DNA of 64,000 bases, taken from assembly GCA_019285715.1 (NCBI GenBank), contig CP079108.1, positions 248,001-312,000 on the forward strand, in the 5' to 3' direction. Source of the DNA: Sphingosinicellaceae bacterium. GTDB taxonomy: Bacteria; Pseudomonadota; Alphaproteobacteria; Sphingomonadales; Sphingomonadaceae. The notes under the pieces were generated by a model, which was not told where the DNA came from, ran no database searches, and saw nothing but the letters and a program-made list of their open reading frames with translations. Both the position numbers and the translations under genes were made by a program. Positions 45,028 through 53,643 of this stretch are shown here, piece after piece (positions within the stretch are counted from its first letter, which is position 1; every line of letters starts with the position of its first letter).

Positions 45028-45582
45028 ATGACGAGTTCGTACCGGTCGCGGCTTGGTTTCTGGCGAACGTCAGCGGCGGTTCGTTGATGCTGGCCGTGCC
45101 CGTCCTGGCGCAAACCGCCGCTCCTGCGCCGGGCCTCGTTGCCCTCGCGCTGGCCGATGCACCGTCCGCACCCGCTCAAGCCGCCGGCGCCGGGCCGATG
45201 CTGCCGCCGGCAGACGAAGGCCCCGAGATCGTCGTCTGGGGCGTGCGCGCCAGCCTGCTGCGCTCGATCGAGACCAACCGCGATGCCTCGACCATCCTCG
45301 ATGCGATCTCGGCCGCGGAACTACGCCAACTCCCCGACCGCAACGTGGCCGAGGCGCTCGGCAACATCCCGGGCGTGACGGTCGGCCGCGATCAAGGAGG
45401 AGGCGTATCACGAGATGTCGGCGATCATCGCCTACGACGTGACCCAGCAGGTCCAAGTCTATGTCGAGGGATAGAACCTGCTCGGCTCGGCGATCAAGCG
45501 CTTCAACACCTACAGCAACGTCCCGGCCTTCTACGAATATTCGGGCCGCTCGCTGTTCTTCGGCATCCGCGGGCGGCTGTGA
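45028..45582 (+). pseudogene. Remnant of a TonB-dependent receptor with central deletion
   Basis: The start MTSSYRSRLGF is in one frame; LANVSGGSLMLAVPVLAQTAAPAP and the plug start PEIVVWGVRASLLRSIETNRD...LPDRNVAEALGNIPGVTVGRD are in another, so there is a frameshift near 45058. After GRD the sequence jumps to the barrel's last strands in a third frame: IKEEAYHEMSAIIAYDVTQQVQVYVEG, a TAG, NLLGSAIKRFNTYSNV and SLFFGIRGRL. Most of the barrel (about 600-700 residues) is missing. It belongs to the receptor class with TonB box 'VVWG' and ending 'R.F.FGIRGRF'. Confidence 0.85.
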
Positions 45583-45616
45583 CGGTGCGGCTCGAGAGCT
45601 GACGAGGCGAGCGGCG

Positions 45617-47173
45617 GTGGACCGGCGTAACTTCCTGAAGGCGGGTGCGGTCGCGGGCGCTGCCGCCGCGGTCGCGCCGCTGGCCGCCGCCGCGGTGCCG
45701 GAGCACGACTGGCACAGCTACGACTGGGGTTCGCGACCACCGGTAAAGGACCGGCTCTACCAGGGGCCGTTCCCACAATATTCGTCCGACGGGGTCGTTC
45801 CCGGAAGCGAAGTCGTGATGGTTACCACCCCGTCGCGCGACATCGTCCCGAATTTTGGCATGGGCCTGACGGTCTATGTCTCGGGCGACACCGGCCCACC
45901 CCGCATTCCGGGCGAGACGCTGGCGAAGTCAATCGAGGACCTGATCAAGCTGCCGTTCGTGCAGAAGGTCTATCTCCGCCCGAACTGGCGCGAGGTGCAG
46001 CAGCGCGCCGGGCGGCTCGACTTCCCCGACTGGTGGCAGATCACCTTCGACTTGGCGCGGCGGTACAACAAGCCGGTCGGCTTCCGCATCATGCTGGAGA
46101 ACCCCGACTTTCCGGAGCCCGGCATGCCCGCGTTCCTGATCGACAAGGTGACGAGCGTGCGACTCAAGGGCAACTGGCCCGGCAACCCGGCGGAGACCCG
46201 GCACCGCAAGCAGCACGCCCTGCCGCGCTACGACCATCCCGCCTACCAGGCCGCCTTCCGAGAACTCAACGCGCTGCTCGCCGACCAGCTCAACGGCAAT
46301 CCCCAGGTCGAGTACATGGACACCATGATGTACGGCTTCTGGGGCGAGGGGCACAGCTGGCCCTTCGAAGGCAATGTCTTCCCGAGCAATGCCGTCGCCG
46401 AGCAGACGTGGCGGCAGATGCTGGAGGTCCAGCTCGGCCTGTGGACGCGGACGCCGCTGGTGACCAACACCCAGCCCGACTTCAACAAGGTCGGCAACGC
46501 CGACATGCTCGACCGCACGGTGCGCAGCGGCAACTGGATCCGCAGCGACACCATCTTCATCGAGAACACCCAGATCGAGGCGCTCAGCAACCGTCCGTCG
46601 TGGATCGCGGCGGTCAGCGAAGTCGGCATGACCACCGGCGAGCCGTCGAAGCTCGAGATCGACGACGGCGTCACCCTGAACGAGCAGATCGTCGACCACG
46701 TCCTCGCCGTCGGGGCGAACTACTGGTCGGTGTGGAACTGGCACAACGAGGCCGCAGCCAATGTGCTGAGCTATTACGACCGCTACCCCGAGCCGATCGA
46801 CCGCGCGGCGCGGCGCATCGGCTACCGCATCTACCCGGCCTTCATCTGGGCCTTCGAGCGCGACGGCGCGCCCGGACTGGTGATCGGCCTCGCCAACGAC
46901 GGGGTTGCCGCGGTGCCCGGTGTCCTGCGCCTGACGGTGTTCAGCGACGACGGCACGATCAACGCCAGCGGCTGCGTCGATGCGGGCTATCCGGAGCCGA
47001 CCGGTATCCGGCAGGCGATGCTGATGCTTCCATCCGACGCCAAATGGGCCGGACTTAAGCTGAAGGCGGAAATCGAGGTGAAGGGTGTCCTCTACCCGGT
47101 GCGCTGGGCGTGCCGCCAGCACCTCAACGCCGATGGGTCGCTGACCTTGCGGCGCAACCTGCGGAGCTCGTGA
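45617..47173 (+). CDS. Exported (Tat) glycoside-hydrolase-like protein of unknown specificity
   Basis: 518 residues from a GTG with GAGG nine bases upstream. MDRRNFLKAGAVAGAAAAVAPLAAAA is a twin-arginine signal. The mature part has TIM-barrel glycosidase character: YLRPNWREVQ (about 125), GFRIMLENPDFP, EYMDTMMYGFWGEGHSWPFEGN, NTQPDF, IFIENTQIE, AVSEVGMTTGEPS and YWSVWNWHNEAAANV, followed by a beta-sandwich-like end. Several Glu residues could be catalytic (in WGEGH, IENTQIE, SEVG). I do not recognise the GH family. It follows the TonB receptor remnant directly, which may once have imported its product. Confidence 0.7.
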   Translation: MDRRNFLKAGAVAGAAAAVAPLAAAAVPEHDWHSYDWGSRPPVKDRLYQGPFPQYSSDGVVPGSEVVMVTTPSRDIVPNFGMGLTVYVSGDTGPPRIPGETLAKSIEDLIKLPFVQKVYLRPNWREVQQRAGRLDFPDWWQITFDLARRYNKPVGFRIMLENPDFPEPGMPAFLIDKVTSVRLKGNWPGNPAETRHRKQHALPRYDHPAYQAAFRELNALLADQLNGNPQVEYMDTMMYGFWGEGHSWPFEGNVFPSNAVAEQTWRQMLEVQLGLWTRTPLVTNTQPDFNKVGNADMLDRTVRSGNWIRSDTIFIENTQIEALSNRPSWIAAVSEVGMTTGEPSKLEIDDGVTLNEQIVDHVLAVGANYWSVWNWHNEAAANVLSYYDRYPEPIDRAARRIGYRIYPAFIWAFERDGAPGLVIGLANDGVAAVPGVLRLTVFSDDGTINASGCVDAGYPEPTGIRQAMLMLPSDAKWAGLKLKAEIEVKGVLYPVRWACRQHLNADGSLTLRRNLRSS

Positions 47174-47179
47174 CCCCGC

Positions 47180-47659
47180 CTAAGACGTGTGATCGGAAAC
47201 GATCCGCCAACCAGCGGCTGACTTGTGGAAGACCAGCGTGAAGATGCCGTGTGCCTCACCGCCAGCCGCCGCCGGGCGGGTCAGGCGGAAATGGCCGATG
47301 GTCAGGGCATAGTCCGGCCCGAGTGGCTCGACCTCGTTGACCTGGACGGTCAGGACCCCGGGGTTCGCCGCGGGACCGGTCAGTCGCGGCGCATACAGCG
47401 CGCGCACCGCGGCAAAGCCGTGCACGACCTCGGTGCCTTTGATGTAGGTCGTCCGAGGCGACTCCTCATACGATCGCATGAAGCCGTCGAGATCGCCCTT
47501 TGCCCAGGCCTCGGCGCTGGTGGTGAGCACGCTGGTGATTGCGGCCGCGTCCTTCGCGACCGGAGAGCTGCCCGTCAGCGCGAGCGTCGGGCTAGCAAAA
47601 GCTAAGGCCAGCGCGACGGCGCTGATGAACGGCAGTCGCGCCATGACACCGCGTTCCAT
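47180..47659 (-). CDS. Exported SnoaL/DUF4440-like (NTF2-fold) protein
   Basis: 159 residues from the ATG at 47659 (ATG 47644 is an alternative that gives a neater signal peptide). A signal peptide (LPFISAVALALAFASPTLA) precedes an NTF2-like domain: ITSVLTTSAEAWAKGDLDGFMRSYEES...TTYIKGTEVVHGFAAVRALYAPRL and the terminal strand GIFTLVFHKSAAGWRIVSDHTS. The C-terminal Trp-Arg-Ile-Val-x-Asp-His-Thr-Ser is typical of DUF4440 members. It may bind a small ligand in the periplasm. It is convergent with the glycosidase-like gene and divergent from a receptor. Confidence 0.85.
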   Translation of the reverse strand: MERGVMARLPFISAVALALAFASPTLALTGSSPVAKDAAAITSVLTTSAEAWAKGDLDGFMRSYEESPRTTYIKGTEVVHGFAAVRALYAPRLTGPAANPGVLTVQVNEVEPLGPDYALTIGHFRLTRPAAAGGEAHGIFTLVFHKSAAGWRIVSDHTS

Positions 47660-47764
47660 AATGTCTCGCCTCTCGATTGCCCGTGCCCGGTACAATCGAC
47701 TTTGTCATGCCGGTCAAGGGCGACAAGAGAGGCGCAAACGGCATTACAATTTTGCGACGCTATG

Positions 47765-47788
47765 CGGTTTACAAAACCGTTACGGTTT
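47765..47788. promoter_or_regulatory. AAACCG/CGGTTT operator array upstream of a TonB receptor
   Basis: Three half-sites in alternating orientation: CGGTTT (47765-47770), AAACCG (47774-47779) and CGGTTT (47783-47788). The last two form the perfect dyad AAACCGT-T-ACGGTTT (47774-47788), and the first two form CGGTTT-ACA-AAACCG. A further CCGTAACCG follows at 47804. The site lies 99 bp before the receptor start, in a dip of GC content. It resembles a LacI- or TetR-type operator, but no such regulator is nearby. Confidence 0.5.
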
Positions 47789-47886
47789 GGGACATACGCA
47801 CTTCCGTAACCGTGTGCCCCGGGGGCGCCGCGGACCGGACCAGGATATCGCCCGTCGTTGCCGGCGGGCTCAAGGGGGAAACCGAG

Positions 47887-50073
47887 TTGCTTCTTAACCA
47901 GTCGACGGGGCGTCGCGCCGTCATCGCCTTGCTTGCCGTCACCGCCGCCACTTCCGTCGCCGCACAGACAGCGGACGATCTCAACGAGATCGTCGTGACC
48001 GCGCAAAAGCGGACGCAGTCGCTCCAGGACGTGCCGCTCAGCGTCGCCGTCGTCGATGCGCATGCTATCGATAACCTCGGTGCGCAGAACTTCACCGACC
48101 TTTTGACTACCGTGCCCGGACTGAGCGCCTACCAGAACGGCCCGGGACGCTCGCAGATCATCATTCGCGGCGTCACCAGCAACAGCATCTCGGAAGACGA
48201 GCCGCAGACGCAGGAGACCGTCGGCCTCTATCTCGACGAGACGCCGATCTCGGTCAGTGGGTTCAATCCCGAGGACAACCTCTTCGACCTCGAGCGTGTC
48301 GAGGTGCTCCGCGGTCCGCAGGGCACGCTCTACGGCGCCGGCGCGATGAGCGGCGCGATCCGCCTGGTGACGCGCAAGCCCGACCTGCAGGCCTTCGGTG
48401 GCAAGGTCGAGGCGACCGGCTATGCGGTTGCCCACGGCTCGCCGAGCTATGACGTCAAGGGCGTCGTCAACGTGCCGCTGATCACCGACAAGGCGGCGCT
48501 CCGCGTGCTCGCCTATCGCACCGATTTCGGCGGCTATATCGACAACACCACGACCGGCGAAAAGGATCTTAACCACGTCCGTTCCTCGGGCGTCCGCGCC
48601 GCGCTGCGGCTGGTTCCGGCCGACGACTGGACGATCGACCTGTCGGCATTCGCACAGAAAATGGCGGATGGCGGCCGGCCGATCGACGAGGGCAACTACA
48701 CCCGCGCCTATCGCTCGCCGGAAGGTTCGAACTTCAAGAACCAGATCTACAACGGCACCATCGTCAAGCGCTTCGATGCGTTCGAGGTCACCTCCGCGAC
48801 ATCGTACCTGAACGTCGACCTGCTCAATCGCCGCCAGCTCGACAAGACGCTGGCGACGATCACCACCGACCTGTTCTCGGCCCTCGCCGACCGCACCAGG
48901 GTCAAGGACTTCACCCAGGAAGTCCGGATTGCTTCGGTCGGCGACCACCCGCTGACGTGGATCATCGGCGGTTACTACAACAACCGCCACCGCCACTATC
49001 TGAACGACTTCCCGGTGCCCGGGATCGATGCCGAGCTCGGCATCTCGTCCGCAGCCTTCGGTGCCCCCGTCGACAGCCTCTTTTACGGCAACCAGGACAT
49101 CCGCATCAAGCAAGGCGCAATTTTCGGCGAGGCGACCTACACACTGGGCCAGTTCGCGTTGACCGCCGGTTTGCGTGGCTTCACCTGGCACCAGAAATAC
49201 ACGCTGGCGTCCGCTGGCCTGTTCAACGGCGGCTCGACTTCGACCGGCCTGCGCAAAAGCAAGGAAAGCGGCGTCAATCCGAAATTCAACGCCACCTACA
49301 AGATCGACGCGAACAACCTGGTTTATGTCCAGGCGGCCAAGGGTTTCCGCTTCGGCGGCATCAACGACGTCATCCCGGCGAACGTCTGTGCCGCCGAACT
49401 AGCCACGATCACCCGCAACGGCGACCCGACCGTGTACGGTCCCGACCACCTGTGGAACTACGAGATCGGCAACAAATCGAGCTTCTTCGACCGTAAGCTG
49501 ACCGTCAACGCAAGCGCCTACGTCATCAAATGGTCCAAGATCCAGACCAACCGCGACCTCGACTGCGGCTTCGGCTTTCGCGAGAATGCGGGCAAGCTGA
49601 CTAGCAAGGGCTTCGAATTCGAGGCCAGCGCGCGTCCGGTCAAGGGCCTGACCCTCTCTGCGGGCATCGGCTACACCGACTCCGCGCTCGACGAGGACGT
49701 AATCAATCTCCAGGCCTCGAAGGGCGATCACGCGCCTTACGTCCCCAAGTTCACCTTCACCGGCTCGGGCGAATATGCCTTCCCGCTGAGCGAGAAGGTC
49801 GAGGGCTTCGTCTGGGGCAACTACCAACACGTCGGCAGCCGGACGACCGACTTCTCCGACCTGCAAAGCCGCTTCCGCGACATGGGCGCCTATGACGTCG
49901 TCAACCTGCGCGCCGGCGTGCGTGTCGGCAGCACCGAGGCGTCGGTGTTCGTCAAGAACCTCGCCGACAGCGGTGGCGTCGTCCGTGCGTTGGCATCGAC
50001 GCCGTTCGATGCAGAGGGCGTCATCCGTATCCAGCCGCGAACCGCCGGTGTGACTGTTCGCACCAACTTCTGA
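47887..50073 (+). CDS. TonB-dependent outer-membrane receptor
   Basis: 728 residues from a TTG at 47887, behind AAGGGGGAAA; the frame is open further upstream but without similarity. A signal peptide ends SVAAQ (about 26), the TonB-box-like EIVVTAQKR is at 34-42, and the plug includes SQIIIRGVTSNSIS and VEVLRGPQGTLYGAGAMSGAIR. The barrel ends in Phe728 (VTVRTNF). It has the same subtype as the receptor at 22.4-24.9 kb (YLD(D/E)TPIS, GTLYGAG(S/A)M(A/S)G). The palindromic operator upstream suggests specific regulation. The ligand is unknown. Confidence 0.93.
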   Translation: MLLNQSTGRRAVIALLAVTAATSVAAQTADDLNEIVVTAQKRTQSLQDVPLSVAVVDAHAIDNLGAQNFTDLLTTVPGLSAYQNGPGRSQIIIRGVTSNSISEDEPQTQETVGLYLDETPISVSGFNPEDNLFDLERVEVLRGPQGTLYGAGAMSGAIRLVTRKPDLQAFGGKVEATGYAVAHGSPSYDVKGVVNVPLITDKAALRVLAYRTDFGGYIDNTTTGEKDLNHVRSSGVRAALRLVPADDWTIDLSAFAQKMADGGRPIDEGNYTRAYRSPEGSNFKNQIYNGTIVKRFDAFEVTSATSYLNVDLLNRRQLDKTLATITTDLFSALADRTRVKDFTQEVRIASVGDHPLTWIIGGYYNNRHRHYLNDFPVPGIDAELGISSAAFGAPVDSLFYGNQDIRIKQGAIFGEATYTLGQFALTAGLRGFTWHQKYTLASAGLFNGGSTSTGLRKSKESGVNPKFNATYKIDANNLVYVQAAKGFRFGGINDVIPANVCAAELATITRNGDPTVYGPDHLWNYEIGNKSSFFDRKLTVNASAYVIKWSKIQTNRDLDCGFGFRENAGKLTSKGFEFEASARPVKGLTLSAGIGYTDSALDEDVINLQASKGDHAPYVPKFTFTGSGEYAFPLSEKVEGFVWGNYQHVGSRTTDFSDLQSRFRDMGAYDVVNLRAGVRVGSTEASVFVKNLADSGGVVRALASTPFDAEGVIRIQPRTAGVTVRTNF

Positions 50074-50087
50074 TCCGAAGCGGAAAA

Positions 50088-50112
50088 GGGCGCGGCCCGT
50101 GTGGCCGCGCCC
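50088..50112. terminator. Bidirectional terminator hairpin
   Basis: GGGCGCGGCC (50088-50097) and GGCCGCGCCC (50103-50112) form a perfect 10-bp stem with a 5-nt loop between the stop codons of the converging receptor and PEP-CTERM genes. An A-run precedes it (GGAAAA at 50082-50087), which is a weak T-tract on the minus strand. Confidence 0.65.
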
Positions 50113-50117
50113 GCCCG

Positions 50118-50789
50118 TTAGGCCGCTAGCTGCTGACGTGCAGCGCCACGGCGGCGACGAGCGCCGACACCTACCATACCGAAGCCCATGATCGTCAGGG
50201 CCCAGGTTGCCGGCTCGGGAACCGCCGACTGGTTGTCGCCGCTGGCAAGGATGCCGGCGATATCGTCGATTTCGTAGGCGATGCCGGTGGCGTGGAAGCG
50301 CAGCCCGGTGATCACTTCGCCTGCCCCAGCGGTGAAGAACACGCGCTGGTTGGTGGCTGCGCTGCCCCGGCCGCCGTTGGCCGGAGAGAAGTCGGCACCG
50401 GCCAAGGTCAGAAGACTGACACCCCCGGCACCCAGAACGTCGACGGCGTTGTAGTTGTCGATCGAGCCCCAGTAAAAACTGACGCTCGACAGATCGAGCG
50501 TCGTCAACGTAGCAATGCCAGTGCCCTTCAGCGGCGACGTGAACAAGTATCGCGTCCCGTCACCGGCTGGAGCCGCCGTCACCGTCGATGTTCCGGTCGC
50601 AAAATCATAGTCACCGCTGAGGCCGTAGCCGCCTGGCAGCGCACCGTTGAAGTCGACAATGATAGATTGACCGGCTGAAGGACCTGGATCAGGTGCGCCA
50701 GGTGTCGATGTGTAAGTCACGGCGCCTGCAGGTACAGTGGTTGCAAGCAACGTACCGACCTGAAGTAATACCCTGTTGAACGTTCGCAT
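50118..50789 (-). CDS. PEPxxWA-CTERM sorting domain-containing protein
   Basis: 223 residues. A signal peptide (1-23, LLQVGTLLATTVPAGA) and a C-terminal sorting signal from residue 191 are clear: PEPATWA, a hydrophobic helix (LTIMGFGMVGVGA) and RRRR. The middle (DFNGALPGGYGLSGDYDFATG, VSFYWGSIDNYNAVDVLG, QRVFFTAGAGEVITGLRFHATG) is a beta-rich extracellular domain known in sphingomonad 'Npun_F0296-like' exosortase substrates. It is exported and processed at the PEP motif; the role is probably in the extracellular matrix. Confidence 0.92.
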   Translation of the reverse strand: MRTFNRVLLQVGTLLATTVPAGAVTYTSTPGAPDPGPSAGQSIIVDFNGALPGGYGLSGDYDFATGTSTVTAAPAGDGTRYLFTSPLKGTGIATLTTLDLSSVSFYWGSIDNYNAVDVLGAGGVSLLTLAGADFSPANGGRGSAATNQRVFFTAGAGEVITGLRFHATGIAYEIDDIAGILASGDNQSAVPEPATWALTIMGFGMVGVGARRRRGAARQQLAA

Positions 50790-51432
50790 CCTCGGTCCCC
50801 TCGAGCTACAGCCGACGCCGGCTGATACGTATATGTACCGAGAACAAATTGCTCAATCGTTTATTTGACGAACACGCCTTCGGTTATTGTTCCTGATGCG
50901 CAAGATTGTCGCTCTCAACTCAAGTCACATGGGTCAATCAACGCCAAATACCAAGTGTAAAACATTCCCTACGACCTAACCAAGTTAGATAGTCTGGTAA
51001 AAGTCGGGAAACCGATCTTAAATGCTGGTAATCGCCGCGATTACGGGTCTCACTATGATCGCTAACGGTTATCGAGCGTTCTAGTGAACGTTACGGAGCT
51101 ATAAAGACCGATCCTGTGGTTTAATATCCCGCAACCATCGTCAAAAACCCGTTGACTGTCTCCCCAGTGGATGTGGAGGCGGTATTTTTGTGGTCTGAGA
51201 GCAGCTGTGCCGGACTGGCCTAAGCTGGGTTGCTGGCAGAGAGCTCCCGGTTTGGCATCGCCGAGATAGCCGAAACGGCACAATCGACGGGCGGATCCGG
51301 GTTTCGGTCGGTTCCGGAGCCGATGAGCGGCCCGGCCGACTCCGGGAAATGGCCGGCATCCTGCTGGCGTCCGAGCCCGTCCAAGGTCTCGACGACGTGG
51401 ATTCGGAACCGGTAGAAGATGAAGGCGAGCGG
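50790..51432. other. AT-richer intergenic stretch with palindromes, no gene recognised
   Basis: About 640 bp of clearly lower GC than the surroundings. It holds the PEP-CTERM promoter region (minus-strand TTGAGC and TATACG spaced 17 bp near 50830-50860, and a CAGCCG/CGGCTG hairpin at 50809-50824), the inverted repeat GTAATCGC-C-GCGATTAC at 51028-51044, and CGTTC-TAGT-GAACG at 51077-51090. No frame here has a convincing protein. From about 51200 on, GC rises towards the aminotransferase remnant. Confidence 0.5.
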
Positions 51433-52445
51433 TTGAGCGATAGCGTCGAACCGTTCCATGCCATCACGATCAGCCGTCTCGCACACCGCATGGGCGTGGC
51501 CGGGCGGTCGATAATCCACATGGAGTTCGGCTAGCCCTCGACCGGGGCACCGGCGGGTGCGCTCGACGTCGCGCACCGGGTGCTCGACGGCGACGCCATG
51601 GGATACTGGGAGAGCCCGGTCCTGCGCGATCGGATCGCGCGCCACTACCTGGACCGCTACGATGTCACGGTCGAATCCGATCGCATCCTGCTAACCAGCG
51701 GCGCATCGCCGCCCTGGTGCTCGCGCTGCTCACGGCGTTCGCGCCTGGCGACAGGGTTGCCATGGCGCGGCCCGGATACGTCGCCTATCGCAACTGCGTA
51801 CGGACGCCGCACATGACGCCGATCGAGCTGGCGTGCGGTCCCGCCGAGGTCTGCCGGACCCGGGGTGTCCGTGTCGTCTCGGACGAGATCTACCACGGCC
51901 TGAGCTTCGGGCCGCCCGCACAGACTATGCTGGCCTATGAACCAGAGGCATTCATGATCAACAGTTTCTCGAAGTATTTCAGCATGGCGGGCTGGCGGCT
52001 GGGCTGGCTGGTCGTTCCTGCGGAAAAGGTGCAGGCGGCGCGCAACCGCATCGCCAACCTGTTCCTGACGCCGCCATCGCTGAGCCAGCACGCCGCCCTT
52101 GCCGCATTCGACTGCATGCCGGAGCTCGACGGCAATGTCGAAGTCTATCGCCACAACCCGGACCTGCTGCTCGCGGCTTTGCCGGCCCTCGGCCTGCGCG
52201 AGATCGCACCGCCCGACGGTGCCTTCTACATCTACGCATCGATCGCGCACGTGACCGACGACAGCCTCGCCTTCTGCACCCGGATGCTGCAGGAGATCGG
52301 CGTCGCCACGGCACCCGGCATCGACTTCGATCCGGTCGACGGGCACTACTTCATGCGGTTCGGCTTCACGGTGTCGACTGCGCTGGTGAGAGAAGCCATC
52401 ACGCGCCTAACGGCATGGCTTCCATACCAGCCGCTACGCAGCTAA
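51433..52445 (+). pseudogene. Inactivated PLP-dependent aminotransferase gene (class I/II)
   Basis: Reading from 51433, SDSVEPFHAITISRLAHRM...GRSIIHMEFG is followed by TAG (51532-51534, probably from CAG) and then PSTGAPAGALDVAHRVLDGDAMGYWESPVLRDRIARHY in the same frame. A frameshift near 51710 moves to LVLALLTAFAPGDRVAMARPGY. About 50 residues between CGPAE and VCRTRGVRVVSDEIYHGLS are missing (joint near 51846), which removes the NPxNPTG substrate-binding part. The Schiff-base region NSFSKYFSMAGWRLGW and the C-terminal end are intact. Three independent lesions make it a pseudogene, although the last 240 codons form an open frame. Confidence 0.85.
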
Positions 52446-52478
52446 CCACGACGCCGGCGTCCCGTTACCCGCCGATGC

Positions 52479-53549
52479 TTACGCCAGGCGCAGCGAGCCC
52501 ACCTGCCGGCGCCGCATGACAGCACCGCTCAGTCCGAAGCCGACGATCAGCATCGCCCAGGTCGACGGCTCGGGCAGCGCATAGACGACCGGCGGCAGGA
52601 CCGGGGGCGTCGTCGGCAGCGGCGAGTCGCTGGGGACGACCGAGAACGAAATCGAGGCAATGCCGCAGGCTTGCCCAATTACCGGCTCCAGATTGGCCGT
52701 AGGAGCACGGAAAGCCGATCGACCGGTAATGCCGCCGCTGTTGCGCGGGTCGCCGAAACAGACCTGCGCACCGTCGCACATCGTTCCCGTGGCGCACGGT
52801 GCCGCGTTTGTGCAAGCGAGAGTGGTACATGTCGTTCCGGCGAGGATCGACGTGTCGGACCGATATAGAAGTTGAATGCTTTCATGCGCTGCGAGAATTC
52901 CGAGGCCGAGGTCGAGGTTGGTCGGGCTCCAGTCATAGACTCTCTGAGTATCGGTAACGAAGGAGTTGAGGCCATTGAAGACCGACCCATCCGTCGTGAT
53001 GATCGAAAGGTTGTTGGCGTCGGCGATGCCCTTCGCGCCGTACAACAAAGTTCCGGTGGTCTGCCCGCTCCGCAACTCGGTGACCGAGAAGTCGAAGGCC
53101 GCCGACGTCGAGTTGCCGGATTTGGAGAGTGACTGGAAGCCGAGATGGCCGGCCGTGATCTGAGAATCGAAGCGAAGATCGACGGCGCTGTCGCTGTCGT
53201 TCAGGATGGTGAGGGTCGTTATCCCCGACGTCGAGACGAAACAATTCACCGTGCAATAGGTGTTCGCCTTGAAGTGAAAATTGCCGCCGTCGACTTCGCT
53301 GAACTTGTCGACCGCGATATCGGTGCCCAGCACATTGAGGAAGATCGAGGTGACGCCGCCGTTCCCGGTGTTCGTCCCGGCGAAATTCGAGAGGCCGAAT
53401 GCGAAGGACGGCCCCCCGCCGATGGTCGAAGTGACGACAATCGCTGCAGAAGCGCTCGAGAACGTCGTAAATCCAATAAGGAGCAGCAACCCCGATAGCA
53501 ACCGACTAACATAAAGCAAGCCAGAGTACGCTATAGACCTGTTCGTCAT
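52479..53549 (-). CDS. PEPxxWA-CTERM sorting domain-containing protein
   Basis: 356 residues from the ATG at 53549 behind GGGGGGA. The signal peptide core is GLLLLIGFTTFSSASA. The mature part is a long beta-rich domain with several Cys pairs (NTYCTVNCFVS, TTCTTLACTNAAPC, MCDGAQVC). A Pro-rich spacer (SPLPTTPPVLPPVV) leads to the sorting signal PEPSTWAMLIVGFGLSGAVMRRR near residue 326. It is exported and surface- or matrix-associated; function unknown. The base composition is less GC-rich than in neighbouring genes. Confidence 0.9.
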   Translation of the reverse strand: MTNRSIAYSGLLYVSRLLSGLLLLIGFTTFSSASAAIVVTSTIGGGPSFAFGLSNFAGTNTGNGGVTSIFLNVLGTDIAVDKFSEVDGGNFHFKANTYCTVNCFVSTSGITTLTILNDSDSAVDLRFDSQITAGHLGFQSLSKSGNSTSAAFDFSVTELRSGQTTGTLLYGAKGIADANNLSIITTDGSVFNGLNSFVTDTQRVYDWSPTNLDLGLGILAAHESIQLLYRSDTSILAGTTCTTLACTNAAPCATGTMCDGAQVCFGDPRNSGGITGRSAFRAPTANLEPVIGQACGIASISFSVVPSDSPLPTTPPVLPPVVYALPEPSTWAMLIVGFGLSGAVMRRRQVGSLRLA

Positions 53550-53643
53550 CAGGAATCCCCCCGTGTGCAGGCCCACTCCAGCCTACCGAGAATCCTCTAT
53601 GGCAGATTTACGTAGCCGCGTCATGACGCTTTAACACATTAAG

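Noticed and set aside
51717..52445. A complete short aminotransferase gene
   Set aside because: The N-terminal part lies just upstream in another frame with a stop, and the central substrate-binding region is deleted.
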